Positions 24,937 to 32,569 of a DNA stretch of 64,000 nt are shown here, one piece after another. The stretch is from CAMAXB01 sp964476565. Lineage in GTDB: Bacteria > Verrucomicrobiota > Verrucomicrobiia > Opitutales > Opitutaceae. The position numbers and the translations under genes were made by a program. The notes beneath the pieces were generated by a model that saw only the letters and a list, made by a program, of their open reading frames with translations, searched no databases and was not told where the DNA came from. The stretch is from assembly GCA_964476565.1 (NCBI GenBank), contig CAYZBG010000021.1, forward strand, positions 1 to 64,000, given 5' to 3'. The stretch's first letter is position 1, and each line of letters starts with the position of its first letter.

Positions 24937-26367
24937 TTAGGCGATGTATCCTTCTTCGCCATGTTCGGCCTGGTCAAGCCCCTGGCGTTCGACCTCGGGC
25001 GAAGGCCGCAGGCCGATGACCGCCTTGACGAGGTAGGCAATGACCACGGTGGCGAGCACGCTCCAGACGATGGCGAGGCCAACCGACTTCAACTGCTCGA
25101 TCACCAGACCCTCTTTAAGCGGGCCGACGACCGGATTGACCTCCGCGTTGGCAAAGACACCGGTCAGGATGGCGCCCATGGTGCCGCCGACCCCGTGCAC
25201 CCCGAAGGTGTCGAGGGCGTCGTCATACCCGAGCCACTTCTTCAGATATGCCACGGCGAAATAGGGCACGACGCCCGCCAGCAGGCCGATGCCAACCGCG
25301 GCGCTGGGCGAGACAAACCCGGCACCCGGGGTGATGACAACGAGGCCGCCGACGATACCCGAGCAGAAACCGAGCACGCTGGGGTGTCCGCGCGTGATCC
25401 ACTCGGCCATCGCCCAGGCGAAACCGGCGGTGGCGGCAGCGAGTGTGGTGGTGGCGAAGGCGTTCGCGGCGATACCGTCGGCGCCGAGCGCAGAGCCGGC
25501 GTTGAAGCCGTACCAACCGACCCAGAGCATGCCGGTGCCGACCATGCACAGCACCATCGAGTGCGGCGGCATGGCCTCCTTGCCGTAACCCCGGCGCGGC
25601 CCGAGGATCAGGCAGAGCGCGAGCGCGCTCCACCCCGACGTCATGTGCACGACCGTGCCGCCGGCAAAGTCGATCGCCTTGATCGCCGCGTCGGGATTGA
25701 GCGGCCCGGCCATCAGGCCCGTGGTCGACCAGACCATGTGAGCGAGCGGAAAATAGACGGCAAACATCCAGAGCGCGGTGAAGAGCAGCACCGCCGAGAA
25801 TTTCATGCGCTCCGCGATCGCACCGACGATGAGCGCGGGCGTGATGATGGCGAAACTGAGCTGGAACATCGCCCACATCAGGTCGCTGATCCAGTAATAG
25901 CCTGCGCCGGTGGCATGGGCCGAGACCCCCTGCAGGAAGGCGGCCGCGGTGTCGCCGATGAAGGCGTTGCCGCCGGAGAAGGTCAGGCTGTATCCGATTG
26001 CCCACCACAGGATGGTGACCAGGCCGGCGATGCCCATGCACTGGGCCAGGACCGACAGCACGTTTTTGCGCCGCACCAGGCCGCCGTAAAACAGGGCGAG
26101 ACCGGGCAGGGTCATGAAGATGACCAGGGCAGTGCTCGTCATCTGCCAGGCGTTGTGTCCCGGGCCCGGGCCGGGAATGCGTGACGCCTCGCCGGACGGG
26201 CGGGCGACATTGTTCACGTAGGCCTCGAGATCCGAGAGGCGTTGATGGTAGTCACTGTCGGCGACCGGTTCGGCCGCCGCGGCAGGCGCGGCCGCCCAAC
26301 CGGACACCAGGACGAAGGCGCCGATCAGGCAGGTCAGACGGAGACAGATGAGCAGAGGGGTTTTCAT
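24937..26367 (-). CDS. amtB: Ammonium transporter Amt, copy 1
   Basis: A 476-residue ammonium channel with a signal peptide (MKTPLLICLRLTCLIGAFVLVSG) and eleven TM helices. Both pore histidines are visible, in FAGGTVVHMTSGWSAL and FGVHGVGGTMGAI, and the C-terminal cytoplasmic tail (LRPSPEVERQGLDQAEHGE) is the kind that gates against GlnK. An extra periplasmic segment of about 50 residues (YHQRLSDLEAYVNN) precedes the first core helix (WQMTSTALVIFM). ATG 26367 gives a clean signal peptide; ATG 26409 would add 14 residues. It is cotranscribed with glnK copy 1. A sigma-54-like site and a palindrome lie directly upstream. Confidence 0.96.
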   Translation of the reverse strand: MKTPLLICLRLTCLIGAFVLVSGWAAAPAAAAEPVADSDYHQRLSDLEAYVNNVARPSGEASRIPGPGPGHNAWQMTSTALVIFMTLPGLALFYGGLVRRKNVLSVLAQCMGIAGLVTILWWAIGYSLTFSGGNAFIGDTAAAFLQGVSAHATGAGYYWISDLMWAMFQLSFAIITPALIVGAIAERMKFSAVLLFTALWMFAVYFPLAHMVWSTTGLMAGPLNPDAAIKAIDFAGGTVVHMTSGWSALALCLILGPRRGYGKEAMPPHSMVLCMVGTGMLWVGWYGFNAGSALGADGIAANAFATTTLAAATAGFAWAMAEWITRGHPSVLGFCSGIVGGLVVITPGAGFVSPSAAVGIGLLAGVVPYFAVAYLKKWLGYDDALDTFGVHGVGGTMGAILTGVFANAEVNPVVGPLKEGLVIEQLKSVGLAIVWSVLATVVIAYLVKAVIGLRPSPEVERQGLDQAEHGEEGYIA

Positions 26368-26379
26368 CCCCTGCCGAGA

Positions 26380-26396
26380 AGCAGACCCGATGCCAT
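26380..26396 (-). promoter_or_regulatory. Candidate sigma-54 promoter for amtB copy 1
   Basis: Read on the minus strand: ATGGCATCGGGTCTGCT. It has GG and GC exactly ten bases apart and matches most of TTGGCAYRN4TTGCW, with mismatches at one flanking base and two core bases. The predicted transcription start would fall about two bases before ATG 26367, which would make the message almost leaderless. That is unusual and lowers confidence. Confidence 0.35.
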
Positions 26397-26410
26397 GAAT
26401 CGGATTCATG
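26394..26410. promoter_or_regulatory. 17-base perfect palindrome upstream of amtB copy 1
   Basis: catgaatc-g-gattcatg is a perfect inverted repeat with one central base. It overlaps the edge of the sigma-54-like site and lies between the glnK copy 2 terminator and amtB copy 1. It could be a regulator site. It also contains the alternative ATG 26409 as part of its symmetry, so chance cannot be excluded. Confidence 0.35.
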
Positions 26411-26438
26411 CCGAGAAAGCTCAGACTTTTTCGCGCAC

Positions 26439-26474
26439 AAAAAAGCCGGCCCCCCGCCAAGAGGGGCCGGCTTT
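26439..26474 (-). terminator. Rho-independent terminator after glnK (copy 2)
   Basis: On the minus strand a 12-base stem AAAGCCGGCCCC/GGGGCCGGCTTT (arms at 26463-26474 and 26442-26453) with a 9-base loop runs into a T-run. It separates the second amtB-glnK unit from the first. Confidence 0.88.
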
Positions 26475-26497
26475 GCAAATCGAAGGCAGGGCGCCGG

Positions 26498-26836
26498 TCA
26501 GATCGCGGCTTCGCCGCGCTCGTCGGTACGGATGCGGATCGCATCCTCCAGCGAGACGACGAAGACCTTGCCGTCGCCAATCTTGCCCGTCTTGGCCGCC
26601 TTCACGATGGTGTCGACCGTCTTGCCGACGATCTCGCTCGTGACGACGATCTCAAGTTTCACCTTCGGGAGAAAATCGACCGTGTATTCACTGCCACGAT
26701 AGATTTCGGTGTGACCCTTCTGACGGCCGAAGCCTTTGACTTCGGTCACGGTCATGCCCTCGATGCCGATTTCGGAGAGCGCTTCCTTCACTTCCTCCAG
26801 CTTGAACGGCTTGATGATAGCGATGATGAGTTTCAT
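26498..26836 (-). CDS. glnK: PII nitrogen regulatory protein GlnK, copy 2
   Basis: A 112-residue PII protein with the same length, T-loop (Tyr51 in GHTEIYRGSEYTVDF) and C-terminus as copy 1, but with 21 substitutions, mainly in VKLEIVVTSEIVGKTVDTIVKA and KVFVVSLEDA. These lie on the body and the region contacting nucleotide or transporter, so the two paralogues may be tuned to their own Amt partners. It is preceded by amtB copy 2 and followed by a strong terminator. A long-range hairpin (ccgcctcc at 26876-26883 with ggaggcgg at 26912-26919) lies between amtB copy 2 and this gene. Confidence 0.97.
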   Translation of the reverse strand: MKLIIAIIKPFKLEEVKEALSEIGIEGMTVTEVKGFGRQKGHTEIYRGSEYTVDFLPKVKLEIVVTSEIVGKTVDTIVKAAKTGKIGDGKVFVVSLEDAIRIRTDERGEAAI

Positions 26837-26927
26837 GCGGTGTGTGTTTGAGGGATGTCTTTAGGATAGGATTGCCCGCCTCCCGGGCGCAAGCCCACCG
26901 GGGCGTGCGCAGGAGGCGGAAAGGACC

Positions 26928-28322
26928 TCACGACTTGTGGGCGGGGGTGAAGTCCGGATAGGCCTCGTTGCCGTGCTCGCCGATGTCGAGACCTTCGGTC
27001 TCTTCCTCGGGGCTGACGCGGATGCCGATCGTGACCTTGAGGATCAGGAAGAGCACGTAGGCGAAGACGAAGGTGAAGACACCCACGCTGACGATGCCCT
27101 TAAGCTGCGACATGAGCTGCGCGCCGCCCGCGAGGTTGCCGAAGAGGCCGACCGCGAGGGTGCCAAAGATGCCGCACACGAGGTGGACGGCGATCGCGCC
27201 GACCGGGTCGTCAATCTTGACCTTGTCGAAGAAGATGACCGCGAAGACCACAATCGCACCGGCGATCGCGCCGATGAGAACCGCATCCATGGCGGACATC
27301 TGGTCGGCACCGGCGGTGATGCCGACGAGGCCGGCGAGGATGCCGTTGAGCGCCATCGAGAGGTCGGGCTTTTTGATCACGGCCCAGGAGACGAGCACCG
27401 AGGCCACACCGCCGGCGGCAGCAGCCAAGGCCGTCGTGACGAGCACGAGCGACGTGAGCGCAGGGTTGGCGGAGAGTACCGAACCGCCGTTGAAGCCGAA
27501 CCAGCCGAGCCAGAGGAGGAAGACGCCAATGGTGGCGAGCGGCATGGAGTGGCCGAGGATCGGCTTCACGCGACCGCTGGAGTATTTGCCCAAACGGGGC
27601 CCGAGCAGCATCACACCGGCCAGCGCGCCCCAGCCGCCCACGGAGTGAACGAGGGTGGAACCGGCGAAGTCGTAGAAGGGCGTCTCAAGGTTGTTCAGCC
27701 AGCCGTTGCCCCACTTCCACATGCCCGTGATCGGGTAGGCGATGGAGACGAAGATCGTCGAGAAGATCAGGAAGGAGCTGAGCTTGACGCGCTCGGCCAC
27801 GGCGCCCGACACGATGGTCGCGGCGGTGGCGGCGAACATGCCCTGGAAGAGGAAGTCGGTCCAGTAGGTGTAACCGGCGTTGTAGACGTCGGTGAGGTTG
27901 GCGACTTCGTCGCTTACGCTCACACCGAAGCCGGCGAAGCCGAACCATTTTCCGGCGAAGTCAGCGCCCGGGTACATCAGATTGAAGCCCACGATCGCGT
28001 AGGTGAGCAGACCGATGCACGGGATCAGCGTGTTCTTGAACAGAATGTTGACCGTGTTCTTGGACTGGGTGAGGCCGGTCTCAAGACTGGCGAAGCCAAG
28101 GTGCATGATGAACACCAGCGCCGTAGCGACCATCATCCAGATGTTGTTGGCAGTGAAAATCGCGTAGCCGCCCGAGGCAGCGAAGGCGTCGAGATCGGCG
28201 TATTTCGGCGCCTCGGCGGCGGCAGCCGCCTCCTGCGCGTAACCCGTCGTGATCAAGGCCAGCATGCTGAAGACGCCTGCCGTCTTCAGGATACCGGTCA
28301 GTGGCTGGGACCGTAGCTTCAT
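26928..28322 (-). CDS. amtB: Ammonium transporter Amt, copy 2 (distinct subtype)
   Basis: A 464-residue ammonium transporter with a signal peptide ending near LITTGYAQEA and eleven TM helices. Pore histidines are in FAGSTLVHSVGGWGAL and AIAVHLVCGIFG. The N-terminal core (IWMMVATALVFIMHLGFASLETGL) and the missing extra periplasmic segment show a different Amt subtype from copy 1; the two are not a recent duplication, in contrast to their similar PII partners. The C-tail ends EGLDIGEHGNEAYPDF. It is the first gene of a two-gene unit with glnK copy 2, and a well-matched sigma-54 promoter lies 75 bases upstream. Confidence 0.96.
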   Translation of the reverse strand: MKLRSQPLTGILKTAGVFSMLALITTGYAQEAAAAAEAPKYADLDAFAASGGYAIFTANNIWMMVATALVFIMHLGFASLETGLTQSKNTVNILFKNTLIPCIGLLTYAIVGFNLMYPGADFAGKWFGFAGFGVSVSDEVANLTDVYNAGYTYWTDFLFQGMFAATAATIVSGAVAERVKLSSFLIFSTIFVSIAYPITGMWKWGNGWLNNLETPFYDFAGSTLVHSVGGWGALAGVMLLGPRLGKYSSGRVKPILGHSMPLATIGVFLLWLGWFGFNGGSVLSANPALTSLVLVTTALAAAAGGVASVLVSWAVIKKPDLSMALNGILAGLVGITAGADQMSAMDAVLIGAIAGAIVVFAVIFFDKVKIDDPVGAIAVHLVCGIFGTLAVGLFGNLAGGAQLMSQLKGIVSVGVFTFVFAYVLFLILKVTIGIRVSPEEETEGLDIGEHGNEAYPDFTPAHKS

Positions 28323-28396
28323 AGTGTTTGGGTGGTGGATGTAATGTTGAGGGACGTGGACCGCACCGACCGCGTGCGGCCGTGCGGGGGCAAAAA

Positions 28397-28413
28397 AGCA
28401 CGGGCTATGCCAA
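28397..28413 (-). promoter_or_regulatory. Sigma-54 promoter for amtB copy 2
   Basis: Read on the minus strand: TTGGCATAGCCCGTGCT. This fits the sigma-54 consensus TTGGCAYRN4TTGCW at every defined position but one, with GG and GC ten bases apart. The predicted start is near 28386, giving a leader of about 64 bases before ATG 28322. Nitrogen-limitation control of amtB-glnK through sigma-54 is well known in other bacteria, which supports the call. Confidence 0.7.
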
Positions 28414-28476
28414 GGGGTCCCGACTCACTGAATTATTTTCATGCCGCGCCTAACCGTCTCGTTTTCAGGCGCCAAC

Positions 28477-28507
28477 AAAAAGGCCGGGGCGCTTGCGCAC
28501 CCCGGCC
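28477..28507 (-). terminator. Rho-independent terminator after aspS
   Basis: On the minus strand the arms GGCCGGGG (28507-28500) and CCCCGGCC (28489-28482) form an 8-base stem around a loop that can itself pair (GCGC parts), followed by TTTTT. It lies 31 bases after the aspS stop and upstream of the amtB copy 2 promoter. Confidence 0.8.
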
Positions 28508-28538
28508 GGGAAGCCAGTCAAAAGGCGAGGCTCGGCCC

Positions 28539-30326
28539 TTACTCGGGCATGACCGTCTGGATGTGCAGTTCCTTGAGCTGCTTCGCCGTCACGGGCGTCG
28601 GGCTCTGCGCCATCAGGTCCTGCCCCTTTTGGGTCTTGGGGAAGGCGATGACGTCACGGATGCTGGTGGTGCCGCAGAGCAGCGCGACCATGCGGTCGAG
28701 GCCGAAGGCGATGCCACCGTGCGGCGGAGCGCCGTAGGTGAAGGCCTTGAGCATGTAGCCGAAGCGGCTCTCGACGACGTCGGACGGGATCTTGAGCACG
28801 TCTTCGAAGACCTTCTTTTGCAGCGCGGGCTGATGGATGCGGATCGAACCGCCGCCGAGCTCCATGCCGTTCAGGACAAGGTCGTAGTGCTGGCCGCGCA
28901 CGGCCTTCGGGTCGCTGTCGAGCAGGGCGACATCCTCCGGCACCGGCGCGGTAAACGGATGGTGGGTCGCCGCGTAGCCGCCGCGCTCCTCGTCGTACGA
29001 CATGAGGGGAAAATCGATCACCCAAAGGAATTTCCAGTCGTCGTGCCGGATCGTGAGCTTGCCGCGGCGGGCGAGCAGTTGCGCGGCTTCGAGCCGGATG
29101 CGACCGAGGATGGCGCAGGCCTTTTCCCACGGAGCGGCGGCGAAGAAGACGACGTCGCCCTCCTCGATGCCGAGCTTGGCCGTGAGGGCGGCCTTCTCCG
29201 CGTCGCTGAAGAATTTCACGATCGGCGATTTCCACTCGCCCTTCTCGGCCTTGATGAAGGCGAGACCTTTCGCGCCGAGCGATTTGGCGATGTCCTCAAG
29301 GTTCTTGAGTTCGCCCTGGGTGAGATCGGCGAGGCCCTTGGCGTTGACGGCCTTGATCACGCCGCCGCCGGCGACCGTGGCCTGGAACACCTTAAAGGCG
29401 GAATCCTTGAAGGTGTCCGACAGGTCGGTGAGCTCGAGACCGAAGCGGAGGTCGGGCTTATCGACGCCGAAACGGTTCATCGCATCGACGTAGGCCATGC
29501 GCTGGAACGGCGTGGGGATGTCGACCCCGAGAACGTCCTTCCACACCTTTTTGACCATGCCCTCGAAGAGGCGGTAGACGTCCTCGCGGGTGATGAACGA
29601 GGCTTCGACGTCGACCTGGGTAAACTCCATCTGGCGGTCGGCGCGCAGGTCCTCGTCGCGGAAGCAGCGCGCGATCTGGAAGTACCGCTCCACGCCGGCC
29701 ACCATGAGGATCTGTTTGAACTGCTGGGGCGACTGGGAGAGCGCGTAGAACTGGCCCGGGTGGATGCGCGACGGCACGAGGTACTCGCGCGCGCCTTCGG
29801 GCGTGCTCTTGAAGAGGGCGGGCGTCTCGACCTCGATGAACTCCTGGGCGTCGAAGTAGTCGCGGATGGCCTTGGTCGCGCGATGGCGGACCTGGAGGTT
29901 CTTGCGCATCTTCGGACGGCGCAGGTCGAGGTACCGGTAGGTGAGACGCAGGTCCTCGTTGACCTTGTCGCCGCCGGCATCGTCGAGCGGGAACGGCGGG
30001 GTGTCAGAGATGTTGTGCACCGTGAGCTCGGTCGCATCGACCTCGATCGCGCCGGTGGGCAGGGTGGCGTTGGTCGTGCCGGCCGGGCGGGCGACGACCT
30101 TGCCGGAAATGCCGATGACGGACTCCGGCTTGAGCTGCGCGGCCTGGGCCCCGAGCGCGGCGTTCACGTTGGGATCGAACTTCACCTGCGTGATGCCTTT
30201 GCGATCACGCAGATCGATGAAGATGATACCGCCGTGGTCGCGGATGGAATCCACCCAGCCGAGGAGCGAGACGGTCGCGCCGAGTTCGGCCGGGGAGAGC
30301 TGGGCACAGTGATGGGTGCGCTTCAT
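28539..30326 (-). CDS. aspS: Aspartyl-tRNA synthetase
   Basis: A 595-residue bacterial-type class II AspRS that charges tRNA(Asp), and possibly tRNA(Asn) if the organism uses the indirect route. The N-terminal OB-fold anticodon domain (LLGWVDSIRDHGGIIFIDLRD), class II motif 2 (FRDEDLRADRQMEFTQVD), the bacterial GAD insertion (about residues 300-420) and the motif 3 region (PPHGGIAFGLDRMVALL) are all present, and the length is typical. ATG 30326 is chosen because the OB fold starts just after; the frame is open for 16 codons upstream. It ends with a clear terminator. The gpmI gene lies upstream on the same strand, separated by repeat element B. Confidence 0.98.
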   Translation of the reverse strand: MKRTHHCAQLSPAELGATVSLLGWVDSIRDHGGIIFIDLRDRKGITQVKFDPNVNAALGAQAAQLKPESVIGISGKVVARPAGTTNATLPTGAIEVDATELTVHNISDTPPFPLDDAGGDKVNEDLRLTYRYLDLRRPKMRKNLQVRHRATKAIRDYFDAQEFIEVETPALFKSTPEGAREYLVPSRIHPGQFYALSQSPQQFKQILMVAGVERYFQIARCFRDEDLRADRQMEFTQVDVEASFITREDVYRLFEGMVKKVWKDVLGVDIPTPFQRMAYVDAMNRFGVDKPDLRFGLELTDLSDTFKDSAFKVFQATVAGGGVIKAVNAKGLADLTQGELKNLEDIAKSLGAKGLAFIKAEKGEWKSPIVKFFSDAEKAALTAKLGIEEGDVVFFAAAPWEKACAILGRIRLEAAQLLARRGKLTIRHDDWKFLWVIDFPLMSYDEERGGYAATHHPFTAPVPEDVALLDSDPKAVRGQHYDLVLNGMELGGGSIRIHQPALQKKVFEDVLKIPSDVVESRFGYMLKAFTYGAPPHGGIAFGLDRMVALLCGTTSIRDVIAFPKTQKGQDLMAQSPTPVTAKQLKELHIQTVMPE

Positions 30327-30379
30327 GGGAGAAAGTGAAGGGAGAGCAAAACCCACCCCGGCCCGCACGGGCAAACCAA

Positions 30380-30404
30380 ATCCCGGCGCCCGGGGCGCCG
30401 GGAT
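30380..30404. terminator. Perfect 11-base-pair hairpin upstream of aspS
   Basis: Arms atcccggcgcc (30380-30390) and ggcgccgggat (30394-30404) pair exactly around a 3-base loop. The hairpin lies between repeat element B and the aspS start, so it may end the gpmI transcript or form part of the aspS leader. No T-run follows. Confidence 0.4.
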
Positions 30405-30408
30405 AAGG

Positions 30409-30492
30409 ACGAATGCCCAATGACGAATGCCGAATGACGCCGACGGGCGGGCGACTCCCGCAGCCCTTCGTCACTCGTCATGGGTCATTCGC
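30409..30492. repeat. Inverted pair of degenerate AATGACG tandem words (element B)
   Basis: Left arm 30409-30438 is built of words like GAATGCC and AATGACG. Right arm 30463-30492 read on the other strand has the same words; the arms agree at about 23 of 30 positions. The element ends directly at the gpmI stop codon. It has the same architecture as elements A and C but a different word. Confidence 0.5.
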
Positions 30493-32079
30493 TCATCGCG
30501 CGGCGATGAGCGTCTGCCCGCTCATTTCGGCGGGCTTGGGCAGGCCGAGGAGGTCGAGGACGGTCGGGGCGATGTCCGCGAGGCGGCCACCCGAACGCAT
30601 GCGCGTCTTGCCGGCGGCGAAGCCGGGGCCGACGACGAAGACCTCGACGAGATTGAGGGTGTGGGCGGTGTGCGGGCCTTGGGTGGACTCGTCCCACATC
30701 TGCTCGCAGTTGCCGTGGTCGGCGCAGACGACGGCCTGGCCGCCGACCTGCTCGAGGGCGGCGAGCAGCTCCCCCACCCCGGCGTCGGTGGCCTCGACCG
30801 CCTTGATCACCGCGGCGAGATTGCCGGTGTGGCCGACCATGTCGGGGTTGGCGAAATTGACGACGATCAGTCCGTACTTGCCGGAGAGAATCGCCTCCTT
30901 GGAAAGCCGCGTGACTTCCGCGGCCGACATCTCGGGCTGGAGGTCGTAGGTCGGGACCTTGGGGCTGGGCGGACAGGCCCGTTCTTCACCCGGAAATGGA
31001 TCCTTGCGGTAGTTGTTGAAGAAAAAGGTCACGTGCGGGTTCTTCTCGGTTTCCGCGCAACGGAACTGCGCGAGCCCGGCGTCGCTGACCACCTTGCCGA
31101 GGATGTTCTTCAATGGCTCCGGCTTCGGCGAAACCACCTGCACCGGCAACCCGCTCTCGTACTCGGTCATGGTGGCATAGTAGAGATCGAGCTTCGGGCC
31201 GCGGTCGAAGTCCTTGAATCCGTCGATGACGAACGCCTTGGTGATCTCGCGCGGCCGGTCGCCACGGTAATTGTAGAAGAGGACGGCGTCGCCGTTTGCG
31301 ATCGTCGCCACCGGGCGCCCGTCCGCGCCGACCACCCACGTGGCCGGGATGAACTCGTCGCCCTTTTGCGAATCGTTGAGCGGACGGTCGTAGTAGGCCT
31401 GCACCGCCGCGGCGGCATTCGGGGCGGTGGCCTCCGCCTTGCGGCCGGTCAGCATGTCGTAGGCCTTTTGCACGCGTTCCCACCGGTTGTCGCGGTCCAT
31501 CGCCCAAAACCGCCCACAGACGGACGCGATGCGTCCGAGTCCGATGGCGCGGCACTGCTCTTCCACCTGGCGAATGTAGCCCAGGCCACTCATCGGCGGC
31601 GTGTCTCGACCATCGGTGAAGGCATGGATGTACACCTCGGTGAGGCCCTCGTCCTTGGCGACGCGCAGGATGCCGTACAGGTGTTCGAGCATGCCGTGAA
31701 CGCCGGCGTCCGAGACGATGCCCATGAGGTGGAGGCGGGATCCCCGGGTCTTCACCCGCTCGACGATCGCGCGCCAGACCGGGTTGGTGACGAGGCGCTT
31801 TTCAGAGAACAGCTTGTTGAGGCGCACCAACTCCTGGTCGACGATGCGGCCGGCACCGATGTTCTCGTGTCCCACCTCGCTGTTGCCCATCACCCCGTCG
31901 GGCAGCCCGACGTCGAGGCCGGAGGCGGCCACGAGGGCATGCGGATACTTCGCGTGCAGGGCGTCGTCGCACGGCTTCCGCGCAAGATGCACGGCATTGG
32001 AGGCGTTTTGGGCGGGGTGCGGATTGCGGCCCCAGCCATCACGGATCACGAGGAGAACGGGTTTGCGCGGAGTGCTCAT
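30493..32079 (-). CDS. gpmI: 2,3-bisphosphoglycerate-independent phosphoglycerate mutase
   Basis: A 528-residue metal-dependent mutase that interconverts 3- and 2-phosphoglycerate in glycolysis and gluconeogenesis. The nucleophile motif MGNSEVGHENIGAGR (Ser and metal contacts), the substrate site DGRDTPP and YNYRGDRPREIT, and the metal-binding ends NPDMVGHTGN and CADHGNCEQM with TAHTLN are all visible. The length fits this family. Start ATG 32079 begins MSTPRKPVLLVIRDGWG; a GTG six codons upstream is possible. It faces a divergently read small gene at 32219. Confidence 0.97.
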   Translation of the reverse strand: MSTPRKPVLLVIRDGWGRNPHPAQNASNAVHLARKPCDDALHAKYPHALVAASGLDVGLPDGVMGNSEVGHENIGAGRIVDQELVRLNKLFSEKRLVTNPVWRAIVERVKTRGSRLHLMGIVSDAGVHGMLEHLYGILRVAKDEGLTEVYIHAFTDGRDTPPMSGLGYIRQVEEQCRAIGLGRIASVCGRFWAMDRDNRWERVQKAYDMLTGRKAEATAPNAAAAVQAYYDRPLNDSQKGDEFIPATWVVGADGRPVATIANGDAVLFYNYRGDRPREITKAFVIDGFKDFDRGPKLDLYYATMTEYESGLPVQVVSPKPEPLKNILGKVVSDAGLAQFRCAETEKNPHVTFFFNNYRKDPFPGEERACPPSPKVPTYDLQPEMSAAEVTRLSKEAILSGKYGLIVVNFANPDMVGHTGNLAAVIKAVEATDAGVGELLAALEQVGGQAVVCADHGNCEQMWDESTQGPHTAHTLNLVEVFVVGPGFAAGKTRMRSGGRLADIAPTVLDLLGLPKPAEMSGQTLIAAR

Positions 32080-32218
32080 GGTGCGGGAAACCTTCACCGA
32101 TGACGGGGGAAGGCGCGGGACAAAAGGCTAATTTCGCCGCCCGGCGTGCCGATGAAGATCTTGAAAACGCACCCGCAACGGCAAAATTGGCAGCGTTGAT
32201 GCTAAGGAGACTTCCGCG

Positions 32219-32536
32219 ATGACCCTCATCATCCGTGATCAGCTGGTGAACCCGCCCACGTGGTTCGCGTCATTTCGAGACCTGACTCTCTATTGCAGTA
32301 TCTTCCTGAAGGACGACGTCGTCATTGAATCCGAGGATCCCGATCCGTACTACCAATGGATCAAGCCGCGCGGGGGCATGGACTTTGTCGAGGACTTCGT
32401 CCGGCCCGGCAGCGAGCGCGGCGTGCACCTCGATTGCGAGCACAACTACCCGCTCTCGGTCGTGACCGACCGCATCGCACCGGAGAACGTCCACCGGCTC
32501 ATCGCCGAGCTCAAACGGCTGCGGACGCTCGTTTGA
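32219..32536 (+). CDS. Hypothetical 105-residue protein
   Basis: A small soluble protein with no family I recognise. It is acidic and rich in aromatic residues in the first half (NPPTWFASFRDLTLYCSIFL, then YYQWIKPRG), with a helical C-terminus (RIAPENVHRLIAELKRLRTLV). There is no signal peptide or TM helix. ATG 32219 has a good ribosome binding site (AAGGAG ten bases upstream). It lies 33 bases before hemH on the same strand and may share its transcript. A weak TTGAAA (32161-32166) lies upstream without a clear -10 box. Confidence 0.7.
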   Translation: MTLIIRDQLVNPPTWFASFRDLTLYCSIFLKDDVVIESEDPDPYYQWIKPRGGMDFVEDFVRPGSERGVHLDCEHNYPLSVVTDRIAPENVHRLIAELKRLRTLV

Positions 32537-32569
32537 CTTTGCCCGGAAATGACCGACCAATAGCGGCGC

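Noticed and set aside
26937..28316. A 459-codon open frame on the plus strand opposite amtB copy 2
   Set aside because: Composition (Glu/Asp/Gly/His runs) is that of an antisense frame; the minus-strand frame is an unmistakable ammonium transporter.
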